Source: an uncultured Bacilli bacterium
GTDB taxonomy: Bacteria; Bacillota_I; Bacilli_A; RF39; UBA660
Reading direction: 5' to 3'
Length of the DNA stretch: 6,254 nt
Assembly: GCA_934085595.1 (NCBI GenBank)
Contig: CAKOHK010000020.1
Location: forward strand, 1 to 6,254
Positions 1 to 6,124 of this stretch are shown here, one piece after another. Positions within the stretch are counted from its first letter, which is position 1. The number at the start of each line of letters is the position of its first letter. The position numbers and the translations under genes were made by a program. Under the pieces are notes generated by a model. The model saw only the letters and a list, made by a program, of their open reading frames with translations. It searched no databases and was not told the origin of the DNA.

Positions 1-18
1 AGAATAGAGGTACGTTGT

Positions 19-1944
19 ATGAAAAATAAGAAGTTGTTTTATGGATTATTTTTAGCTGGTGTTTTTGTATTAACATCTGGGCTTTCTTATGCTTTTTTTA
101 GTCAAACAATTACAGGTAATGATGTAGCAGAAACTGTTAATGTAACTACAACAGAATTAAAGTTAAACTTTGCAGATGGAAAATATATTGAACTTAAAGA
201 AGCAATGCCTGGGAGTTCTGTTACTAAAACATTTAGTGTAGAAAATACAGGAACAGAAACAGGTTATTATAAAATAAACTGGCAAGAGTTTAATAACAAG
301 ATTGATAATGATGAACTACAAGTTGAATTTACATGTAAAAGTTACAAAGGAAGTACTGAATCAGGAACTTGTTCAAACTTAACAAGAGAAGCAGCATATA
401 ATAGAGATTTAAAGAGTAATATAGAGATTGCTTCTGGAATCAGACATGAGTATACTTTAAAACTTACTTTTATGGACACAAATCAAAATCAAAATGAAAA
501 TCAAGGTAAAAGTTTTGGTGGAGTTTTAAGAGTAGAAGCTGATGATGCTGGATGGGAGAATGATTGTACAAATAATAATTCACTTAGATGTAAAATATTA
601 AGTGATAACACATTAACTAGCGATAGTAGTATAGACTTTACTAAAATAAGTTCTCCAACAAATGGCCAAGGATTATATAGAGATGATAAATACGGTGATA
701 GTGAAAACTATTATTTTAGAGGAGGTTCATTTTGTGCGTACACTGATTATTTAAGTGAAAATTCATCAGGTGCAAAGTGTACAGCAGCAGGAGGATTATG
801 GGATGGAACTACATATAAATGTAACCTAGATTTAAGCAAAGATACATGTGAAGCTAAAGGATTTACATGGTATGAGCTTAAAAATAATGTTAAGTTTGGT
901 GATTACTACTGGAAAATAATAAGAATAGATGATAATGGGGATGTTAGACTTTTGTATAATGGAAATGCAACCAATGCAAGAGGTACAAGTGCTCATGTAG
1001 GTACTTCACCATATAGATCAGGAAGAAATGGAGATAATACTTATGTAGGGTATATGCAAGCAAGCACACCAACTGAATATAAAGAAGGTATAAGCGGTAA
1101 TAAAAGTGGATGGAGCGAAAGCAATTCTACTACTCTAAAGATGTCTAAAACATATACATTTAATAAAACAACTGGTGAGTTTACACTAGGGACTACTGTA
1201 AATGGTTCATACACAGATGCATTTAAAAATTATTATTTATGTGAGAGAGGAGGTAGTACAACATGTGCTTACTTATTCCAGATAGTAGCAACGGAAAAGA
1301 CAAGTGCAAATGTTAATAAGATTAAAACTATGAAAGTAGTTAATTCATACTTTACAACAAGTAAGAAACAAGCAGCAAGTAATGAAATAGATAGTAATAT
1401 TAAAACATATAATGAGAATTGGTATACAAATACAAGTAATTTAAATACACTATCAAGTATGATAAGTACTAATGCTGGATATTGCAATGATAGACTTACA
1501 ACACAGACTAAGGATGGAGGAATTGGATTTAAAGAAACAACATTTGATAGTACATACAGAGTTCGTGATTTACATAAGCCATCATATAAATGTACTAATG
1601 AATCTAATGATTTATTTACATTAAGTAGTAATACTTATGGAAATAAGAAATTAAGTGCTCCAGTAGGACTAATAACAGCAGATGAACTAGCATATGCAGG
1701 AAGTCTATATTATAATTATAACTTTCAAGTATATACGCACTCAGGGTATTGGTACTGGACCCTAAGTCCCACATTTTTTTCCAGCGGGCTGTCTCATTCC
1801 TCTCGTTTGAATCGCAATGGCAATTTCAGTTACGATGGTTCTTATGGCGATTACGGCGTGCGTTCCGTAGTTTCCTTGAATAGTGCAGCTTTGGTTAGCA
1901 CCGGAAGTGGAACACTTGTTGATCCATACATTATAGGAAATTAA
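19..1944 (+). CDS. Secreted modular surface protein with TasA/camelysin-like N-terminus and variable C-terminal module
   Basis: The start is ATG at 19 with an AGAGGT ribosome site about 8 bases upstream. Residues 1-25 form a signal peptide: Lys-rich start, hydrophobic core at 6-20, and SYA followed by FFSQ. This resembles SipW-processed TasA/CalY precursors. Residues ~26-175 look like a beta-rich TasA/camelysin-type domain (PGSSVTKTFSVENTGTETG). Residues 239-284 are a Cys-rich insert with two C-x-A-x-G-x-x-W motifs. Residues ~290-315 (VKFGDYYWKIIRIDDNG) open a larger C-terminal domain that ends in YWYWTLSP at 577-584 and GVRSVVSL at 613-620, a pattern I recall from many gut Bacillota surface proteins, sometimes called DUF6273-like. 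No LPXTG sorting signal or C-terminal membrane anchor is visible, so attachment is unknown. Codons ~574-631 differ sharply in base composition from the rest. The binding role is inferred. It could be a pilin-like, adhesin or matrix protein. The upstream promoter lies outside the window. Confidence 0.85.
   Translation: MKNKKLFYGLFLAGVFVLTSGLSYAFFSQTITGNDVAETVNVTTTELKLNFADGKYIELKEAMPGSSVTKTFSVENTGTETGYYKINWQEFNNKIDNDELQVEFTCKSYKGSTESGTCSNLTREAAYNRDLKSNIEIASGIRHEYTLKLTFMDTNQNQNENQGKSFGGVLRVEADDAGWENDCTNNNSLRCKILSDNTLTSDSSIDFTKISSPTNGQGLYRDDKYGDSENYYFRGGSFCAYTDYLSENSSGAKCTAAGGLWDGTTYKCNLDLSKDTCEAKGFTWYELKNNVKFGDYYWKIIRIDDNGDVRLLYNGNATNARGTSAHVGTSPYRSGRNGDNTYVGYMQASTPTEYKEGISGNKSGWSESNSTTLKMSKTYTFNKTTGEFTLGTTVNGSYTDAFKNYYLCERGGSTTCAYLFQIVATEKTSANVNKIKTMKVVNSYFTTSKKQAASNEIDSNIKTYNENWYTNTSNLNTLSSMISTNAGYCNDRLTTQTKDGGIGFKETTFDSTYRVRDLHKPSYKCTNESNDLFTLSSNTYGNKKLSAPVGLITADELAYAGSLYYNYNFQVYTHSGYWYWTLSPTFFSSGLSHSSRLNRNGNFSYDGSYGDYGVRSVVSLNSAALVSTGSGTLVDPYIIGN
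1737..1911 (+). other. Compositional island / candidate variable region at the 3' end of the surface protein gene
   Basis: Counting bases, 1741-1920 is about 45-50% G+C, against about 27-30% in flanking blocks such as 1321-1380 and 1681-1740. Rare codons for this genome (CGC, GGC, CCC, TCC, CTG) cluster here. The stretch encodes the WTLSP to GVRSVVSL module, and composition returns to AT-rich just before the stop codon. A short divergent 3'-terminal segment in a surface protein gene is the usual place for a DGR variable repeat or for a cassette exchanged with silent copies. Neither a template repeat nor a reverse transcriptase is in the window, so the mechanism is inference. The island itself is directly visible. 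Confidence 0.6.
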
Positions 1945-1966
1945 GTATATTTTTTTGATATACTTT
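1943..1966 (+). terminator. AT-rich intrinsic terminator after the surface protein gene
   Basis: AAGTATAT (1943-1950) pairs perfectly with ATATACTT (1958-1965) around a 7-base loop, and a T-rich run (TCTTTTTCT) follows. The stem begins within the TAA stop codon. The 8-bp stem is almost all A-T, so it is weaker than the terminator at 3332-3359, but its position at a gene end supports the call. Confidence 0.6.
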
Positions 1967-1975
1967 CTTTTTCTA

Positions 1976-2007
1976 TATACCCCCTTATTTACTTATTTTA
2001 ATATAAT
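1976..2007 (+). promoter_or_regulatory. Candidate promoter with CsoR-type half operator upstream of the truncated regulator
   Basis: TATAAT at 2002-2007 matches the -10 consensus. The expected -35 position holds TATACCCCC (1976-1984) rather than TTGACA. That sequence equals one half of known CsoR/CstR operators, which are TATACCCC followed by a GGGG half. The matching GGGGTA half is missing nearby. A weak -35 overlapped by a repressor site would fit autoregulation by the next gene. With only a half site visible, the operator part is tentative. Confidence 0.4.
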
Positions 2008-2035
2008 GATATATTATTATGATGGTGGGGATGAA

Positions 2036-2254
2036 ATGGAGTACTGTAAAAAGACTATAAGAAGTGATGAAGAAAAGAAAAGACTTTTATCTAGAATTAA
2101 TAGAATTAGTGGTGAAGTTAATGGTATTAAGAAAATGATAGAAGATGATACTTATTGCAATGATATTTTAATTCAAGTAATAGCAACAAAAAAAGCAATT
2201 AAAAGTGTTTTATACACTTCTTTTATTTGTAATTATTTTTGTTTTATTCTATAA
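2036..2254 (+). CDS. C-terminally truncated CsoR/RcnR-family (DUF156) metal- or sulfur-responsive repressor, probably decayed
   Basis: I chose ATG 2036 because GGTGGGG at 2024-2030 lies 5 bases upstream and family homology starts there; the upstream extension would need a TTG start and reads through the promoter. Residues 11-58 (EEKKRLLSRINRISGEVNG, then IKKMIEDDTYCNDILIQ) match helices 1 and 2 of CsoR/RcnR proteins, including the conserved ligand Cys41. The family normally continues with an L-x-E-x-H-x3-C segment and a third helix, to about 85-100 residues. Here homology stops near Val58 and the last 14 residues are unrelated and hydrophobic. The His and second Cys ligands are therefore missing at their normal places. 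The tail does contain C65-x3-C69, one residue out of register, so a diverged sensor is not excluded. The tail DNA also carries a terminator-like hairpin and a promoter, which argues for a deletion remnant. No partner metal exporter or sulfur-transferase gene is adjacent. Confidence 0.6.
   Translation: MEYCKKTIRSDEEKKRLLSRINRISGEVNGIKKMIEDDTYCNDILIQVIATKKAIKSVLYTSFICNYFCFIL
2203..2224 (+). terminator. Weak terminator-like hairpin inside the 3' end of the CsoR-like gene
   Basis: AAGTGT (2203-2208) pairs with ACACTT (2214-2219) around a 5-base loop, followed by CTTTTATTTG. A run of A residues precedes it. The stem is only 6 bp. Its place exactly where CsoR homology ends, and before the promoter at 2227-2255, fits a former intergenic terminator. 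Confidence 0.35.
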
Positions 2255-2255
2255 T
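2227..2255 (+). promoter_or_regulatory. Sigma-A type promoter for the HD-like and alarmone hydrolase genes
   Basis: TTGTAA (2227-2232) and a perfect TATAAT (2250-2255) are separated by 17 bases, the ideal spacing. Transcription would start near 2262, just before the AGAGGTG ribosome site of the gene at 2274, giving a very short leader. It lies inside the 3' end of the CsoR-like reading frame. AT-rich DNA makes chance TATAAT common, but the paired -35 and spacing raise confidence. Confidence 0.55.
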
Positions 2256-2273
2256 TATTTATAGAGGTGCGAT

Positions 2274-2810
2274 ATGGAAAATACTGTTTTATATAATATG
2301 ACTTTTTTGGATGATATTTATCCCTATTTTATTGATAAATATTTAAATACTGATATATTAGGAAAGTTAAGAAGTGTTTCTTATTTTAATAATAGTGAAT
2401 GTGAGTATACTATGTATGATCATTCTAGAAATGTAGCACATATGATGTGGCATTTCACACATGATGTTAATAAAACTGTTTTTGCTTTATTACATGAACT
2501 TTCTAGTAGTGATATTATTTCTAGTAGAGAACTTGAGTTTTGTTTAAATAAAGATAATGTTGATGTTAGAGGGTTTAATGATTTTATTATTTTATCTACT
2601 ATTATTAATGTAGATGAAATACTTAGTTCTTCTTATTTTATTGCAAAAAAATATGATGCAAGTGATATAAGAAAAGTATTTTATAGTATGAATATTGATG
2701 ATGGTAATAAAATTAGTTTTAGTGATGGAGAAAGTGCTGATTTATTTACATCTATGATTAAAGATTATACTTTAGATGAAAATGTTTATGCTAGAAAGCG
2801 TATTAAATAG
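2274..2810 (+). CDS. HD-domain-like protein with degenerate metal site
   Basis: The start is ATG 2274 with AGAGGTG at 2263-2269. This soluble 178-residue protein has no signal peptide or membrane segment. Residues 46-76 (TMYDHSRNVAHMMWHF, then ALLHELSS) have the layout of an HD phosphohydrolase: a first His in DHSRNVA (H50) and an ALLH-D/E-type helix at H74. The catalytic Asp of the HD pair is replaced by Glu75, and I see no clear downstream His/Asp metal ligands in residues 80-115. From memory, intact relatives in gut Bacillota read DHS-x-GVA and GLFHDI, followed by a further conserved His and Asp region and a C-terminal L-A-F-K-D-like segment; here ISFSDGESADLF (147-158) sits in the matching place. 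A substrate cannot be named. The protein may be catalytically weakened or regulatory. It lies 17 bases upstream of an alarmone hydrolase gene and is probably co-transcribed with it. Confidence 0.6.
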   Translation: MENTVLYNMTFLDDIYPYFIDKYLNTDILGKLRSVSYFNNSECEYTMYDHSRNVAHMMWHFTHDVNKTVFALLHELSSSDIISSRELEFCLNKDNVDVRGFNDFIILSTIINVDEILSSSYFIAKKYDASDIRKVFYSMNIDDGNKISFSDGESADLFTSMIKDYTLDENVYARKRIK

Positions 2811-2827
2811 TTTTAGGAGTAGTAAAA

Positions 2828-3331
2828 ATGGAAGAAGAGCTTTATAAATATATAGATTATATTAAAAGGAAACATGGAAATCAAAAGAGAAAACTTGGGA
2901 ATCCTTATTATGAGCATCCGATTAGTGTAGCACGTATGATAAGAGAAAAGGGCTATCCGATTGATTATCAAATAGTTGCTTTACTTCATGATACGTTAGA
3001 AGATACTGATGCTACATATGAAGAAATAGCAAAACTTAGTAATAAAAATATTGCTGATATGGTTGTGAAGTTAACTAAGGAACCAGGATATAATCCTGAA
3101 GAATACTTAAATAGGATACTTGTTAATGATATTACTAGAATAGTAAAAGTTGCTGATAGAATACATAATTTAAGAGAATCAATAATGCTTGATGATGAAG
3201 ATTTTATTAATAAATATATAGAAGAATCAGATCAATTTTTATATTTACTTGCTGAAGGTACTGTTTTCGAAGAAGAGTTTTTAGAGGCAGTAGAAGCAGT
3301 TAAGCATAAAGCAAATAAAAAAAGTTTATAG
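2828..3331 (+). CDS. Small alarmone hydrolase, (p)ppGpp 3'-pyrophosphohydrolase, RelA/SpoT HD_4 type
   Basis: The start is ATG 2828, preceded by AGGAGTAG at 2815-2822. The 167-residue protein is one HD domain of the RelA/SpoT hydrolase (MESH1/SAH) class. The visible motifs match the RelSeq hydrolase site in order and spacing: R21 and H30 (RKLGNPYYEHP), H54-D55 plus E58-D59 (ALLHDTLEDT), and D110-R111 with N114 (KVADRIHNLRES). Metal-binding His, His-Asp and Asp residues are all present, so the site looks intact. By family knowledge it removes the 3' pyrophosphate from ppGpp/pppGpp in the cytoplasm, ending stringent signalling. There is no synthetase, TGS or ACT domain, and the length is close to other free-standing hydrolases. 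A different nucleotide 3'-phosphate substrate is possible. It is the last gene before a strong terminator. Confidence 0.85.
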   Translation: MEEELYKYIDYIKRKHGNQKRKLGNPYYEHPISVARMIREKGYPIDYQIVALLHDTLEDTDATYEEIAKLSNKNIADMVVKLTKEPGYNPEEYLNRILVNDITRIVKVADRIHNLRESIMLDDEDFINKYIEESDQFLYLLAEGTVFEEEFLEAVEAVKHKANKKSL

Positions 3332-3359
3332 TACAAAGAATATTCTTTGTATTTTTTTT
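3332..3359 (+). terminator. Strong intrinsic terminator after the alarmone hydrolase gene
   Basis: TACAAAGA (3332-3339) and TCTTTGTA (3344-3351) form a perfect 8-bp stem with an ATAT loop, followed at once by eight T residues (3352-3359). It starts on the base after the TAG stop. It separates the HD/alarmone unit from the com unit. The following 65 bases up to comEA hold a T7-A7 tract (3364-3377) and no convincing -35/-10 pair. Confidence 0.9.
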
Positions 3360-3424
3360 ATAATTTTTTTAAAAAAAGAAGTGTTTTAAAAAGTTTTGGC
3401 TAATAATTAATATGGAGGGTATTT

Positions 3425-4102
3425 ATGAGTGGACTTGTTGAGTTTTATAATGATTATAAAATGAAGATTAAAATGATATTTTGCTTTCTTTTGATATTGG
3501 GTATTTTTGGGCTTATATATTTTTATTATATAAAGAAGGATAAAGAGAATATAGTTTTAGAAAATAATAATGTTGTAGAAGAAAAGGTTTCTTTAAAAGA
3601 AGAGAAAACTGATAAGATATTTGTTGATATAAAAGGAATGGTGGTTAATGAAGGGGTGTACTCTATTGATAATGGAAAGAGAGTAATTGATGTTATTGAA
3701 CTTGCTGGTGGACTTAAAGATGGGGCTAATACTAGATTTATTAATTTAGCTAAAATTGTTAGTGATGGGGAAGTTATTGTTATTTATTCTAATGATGAGA
3801 TTGATAAAGCGAAAGAGCCTAAGATTGTGTATGTGGATACTCCTTGTGTTTGTGAAGAAATAAAAAATGATGCTTGTTTAATTGATAATATTAATAAAGA
3901 TAATAATGGGAAAATAAATATTAATACATCGAGTGCTGAAGAACTTAAGACATTAGATGGTATTGGGGAAGCAAAAGCAAATAGTATAATTGATTATAGA
4001 AATAAAAATGGTAATTTTAAAAGTATAGAAGATCTACTTAATGTTAGTGGAATTAGTGAAAAGATATTTAATAATATTAAAGATAAGATTACTACAGATT
4101 AA
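3425..4102 (+). CDS. comEA: ComEA, membrane-anchored DNA receptor for natural transformation
   Basis: The start is ATG 3425 with GGAGGG at 3414-3419. The 225-residue protein has the standard ComEA order. A short cytoplasmic start is followed by one membrane helix (about 15-36) and a charged linker (37-62). A SLBB-like domain at about 64-122 has FVDIKGMVVNEGVYSI and VIELAGGLKDGA. The C-terminal helix-hairpin-helix pair at about 163-222 (ININTSSAEELKTLDGIG, YRNKNGNFKSIEDL, VSGI) binds double-stranded DNA without sequence preference. ComEA holds incoming DNA outside the membrane and passes it to ComEC. The length is close to that of B. subtilis ComEA. Cys141, Cys143 and Cys151 lie in the linker between the SLBB and HhH parts, an unusual place for three cysteines in an extracellular segment. 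The gene overlaps comEC, and no comEB lies between them. Confidence 0.92.
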   Translation: MSGLVEFYNDYKMKIKMIFCFLLILGIFGLIYFYYIKKDKENIVLENNNVVEEKVSLKEEKTDKIFVDIKGMVVNEGVYSIDNGKRVIDVIELAGGLKDGANTRFINLAKIVSDGEVIVIYSNDEIDKAKEPKIVYVDTPCVCEEIKNDACLIDNINKDNNGKININTSSAEELKTLDGIGEAKANSIIDYRNKNGNFKSIEDLLNVSGISEKIFNNIKDKITTD

Positions 4103-6113
4103 TGCTTATATAATTATTGTTTTATTATCTATTATATATGCTTTAATTTATATAAATAATAAGGTTATAGTTTATGAAGATATTGATAAGCATGAAATGA
4201 CTTTTAAAATCGTTAATTTATATGTTTTGGATGATATAGCTTATATTGAAGGAAAGGGCGTAAGTTATAAATATTATGTTAAGAGTGAAGAAGAGAAAGA
4301 AGCTTTTAATAATAAGTATGAGTTAGGTGATGTTGTAAAAGTTATAGGAGAAAATAGTATCCCTAAAAATAATACTTTGCCAAATATGTTTAATTATAAA
4401 AAGTATTTACTTTCTAAAAATATATATTATGTGTTTAAAGTTGATAATATGGAACTTGTAAGTAAGAATAATAATATATTTTATAAGTTTAAAAATTATG
4501 CTAGAAAGAGAATAGAAGTTAGTGATAAAGATGGGTATTTGAATGCTTTGATTTTAGGTAATAGTAAATATATAGATAGAAGTGTTATGGAAAACTATAG
4601 AATTAATAATATAACTCATTTATTTGCTCTTTCTGGGATGCATGTTAGTACGTTTGCTTATGTTATAGAAAAGATATTAGAAAATATAAATAAAAAACTT
4701 AGACTTGTTATTACTTTTATTATATTGCTTTTTATTTCTTTTTTGGCTTCTTTTACTCCGTCTATATTAAGAGCTACTATATTATATATGTTTATTGAGA
4801 TTAAGAAATTATTTAATATTAAAATAGATAACTCTAATATATTGCTAATTATATTTTCTTTCTTTGTTATTTTTAATCCATATTATTTATATAATCTTGG
4901 GTTTATTTTATCGTTTACAATTTCATATTTTTTTCTTTTTGGTTCTAAATATATTAAAATTAAAAACAAAGTTTTAAATAGTTTAGTTATGAGTATGCTT
5001 GCTAGTCTTTGCAGTTTACCAATTATTATTAATAATTTTTATCAAATAAATATTATTGGATTTATAAATAATGTATTTTTTATTCCTTATATGAGTGTAG
5101 TTTATATTTTTTCACTTATAACTTTTGCTTTTCCTTTTATGTATTTTGCTTTTGATATATTAATAAATGTAATGGAAAGTTTATCTAGTTTTAGTACAAG
5201 TGTAATAAATATTAATTTAAGCTTTGCACATTTAAACCTAGTTTATATCATTATATATTATTATGTTTTTATATCTTTTGTAAAAAGAAGAAAGAAGAAA
5301 TATATTATTTTATTGTTTATTATGATTTTGTTTTTTTATATTAATAAATTCTATAACTTAGGAATGAATGTTTATTATTTAGATGTTGGGCAAGGTGATA
5401 GTAGTGTTATAAGATTTAAAGATAAAACTGTTTTAATTGATACTGGCGGTGTAATATATGATAACAGTAAATATGTTAGTAATACTTATATTCCGTTTTT
5501 ATATAGTGTTGGTAGTAAGAAAATAGATTATTTGATAATTACTCATGGGGATATGGATCATATTGGAAATGCAAAATATATTATTAAAAATATTAATGTT
5601 TTAAATGTTATATTTAATTGTGGCAATTATAATAAGCTAGAAAATGAATTAATAGATGATCTTCTAAAATATAATATCAAATATTATTCGTGCATTAAGA
5701 AATTAGATATAGGAAGGAATAAATTAGAGTTTCTAAACACTGGTGAGTATAATAATGAAAATGATAATTCTAGTGTTATTTATTTCAATTATAATAATTA
5801 TAAGTTTTTATTTATGGGAGATGCTGGGACTAGTAGAGAAAATGATATATTGGTGAAATATAATTTACCTGATATATATTTTTTGAAAGTTGGACATCAT
5901 GGTTCTGATACAAGTAGCAGCGAAAAGTTCATTAATGTTACTAATCCTAAATATTCAATTATTAGTGTTGGAAAAAATAATAAATATGGGCATCCAAAGG
6001 AAAGTGTACTTAATAATTTAAAAAACAGTTATATTTATAGAACAGATAAAGATGGAACAACCGAGATAAAAATAAATAAAAAGGAATACGAAATAAAGAT
6101 TTGTAGTCCGTAG
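4041..6113 (+). CDS. comEC: ComEC/Rec2 family DNA internalization channel with metallo-beta-lactamase domain
   Basis: This polytopic membrane protein carries single-stranded DNA into the cell during transformation. Residues 22-38 are an N-terminal membrane helix. Residues ~40-140 look like the DUF4131/OB-fold region (VYEDIDKHEMTF, GDVVKVIGEN). Residues ~165-430 are the Competence domain, with the hallmark HLFALSGMHVS at 193-203, SFTPSILRATILY at 237-249 and several helices. Residues ~442-690 are the metallo-beta-lactamase-like domain, with DVGQGDS 448-454, IDTGG 466-470, THGDMDHIGN 501-510, FMGDAG 591-596, VGHHGSD 617-623 and YGHP 649-652. All metal-ligand motifs are present, so the proposed nuclease function looks intact. 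The total of 690 residues is somewhat shorter than B. subtilis ComEC. The start is uncertain: ATG 4041 lacks a good ribosome site and overlaps comEA by 62 bases. GTG 4056 or a non-ATG start near the comEA stop are alternatives, but ATG 4197 would remove the first helix. The protein contains no Trp. Confidence 0.92.
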   Translation: MLVELVKRYLIILKIRLLQINAYIIIVLLSIIYALIYINNKVIVYEDIDKHEMTFKIVNLYVLDDIAYIEGKGVSYKYYVKSEEEKEAFNNKYELGDVVKVIGENSIPKNNTLPNMFNYKKYLLSKNIYYVFKVDNMELVSKNNNIFYKFKNYARKRIEVSDKDGYLNALILGNSKYIDRSVMENYRINNITHLFALSGMHVSTFAYVIEKILENINKKLRLVITFIILLFISFLASFTPSILRATILYMFIEIKKLFNIKIDNSNILLIIFSFFVIFNPYYLYNLGFILSFTISYFFLFGSKYIKIKNKVLNSLVMSMLASLCSLPIIINNFYQINIIGFINNVFFIPYMSVVYIFSLITFAFPFMYFAFDILINVMESLSSFSTSVININLSFAHLNLVYIIIYYYVFISFVKRRKKKYIILLFIMILFFYINKFYNLGMNVYYLDVGQGDSSVIRFKDKTVLIDTGGVIYDNSKYVSNTYIPFLYSVGSKKIDYLIITHGDMDHIGNAKYIIKNINVLNVIFNCGNYNKLENELIDDLLKYNIKYYSCIKKLDIGRNKLEFLNTGEYNNENDNSSVIYFNYNNYKFLFMGDAGTSRENDILVKYNLPDIYFLKVGHHGSDTSSSEKFINVTNPKYSIISVGKNNKYGHPKESVLNNLKNSYIYRTDKDGTTEIKINKKEYEIKICSP

Positions 6114-6114
6114 G

Positions 6115-6120
6115 AAGGAG
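6115..6120 (+). promoter_or_regulatory. Strong ribosome binding site for the gene starting at 6125
   Basis: AAGGAG lies two bases after the comEC stop codon and 4 bases before ATG 6125. It fixes the start of the partial gene and suggests translation from the same message as comEC. Confidence 0.7.
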
Positions 6121-6124
6121 TAAT

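Noticed and set aside
1269..1487. Minus-strand reading frame of 72 codons
   Set aside because: It lies wholly inside the surface protein gene, is only a hydrophobic shadow of it, and has no ribosome site or recognisable family.
1905..1917. Small hairpin AAGTG-GAA-CACTT downstream of the candidate variable region, as a DGR cruciform
   Set aside because: A 5-bp AT-rich stem with a 3-base loop is too weak and too common to count as the GC-rich stem seen next to known DGR variable repeats.
1955..2035. N-terminal extension of the CsoR-like protein from TTG 1955
   Set aside because: It would read through the T-rich terminator tail and the -10 box, and it has no ribosome site. ATG 2036 has one and matches the family start.
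3359..3413. Possible comEA promoter: TATAAT at 3359-3364, or TAATAA/TAATAT at 3401-3413
   Set aside because: None has an acceptable -35 at 16-18 bases, the first overlaps the terminator T-run, and the last is too close to the ribosome site.
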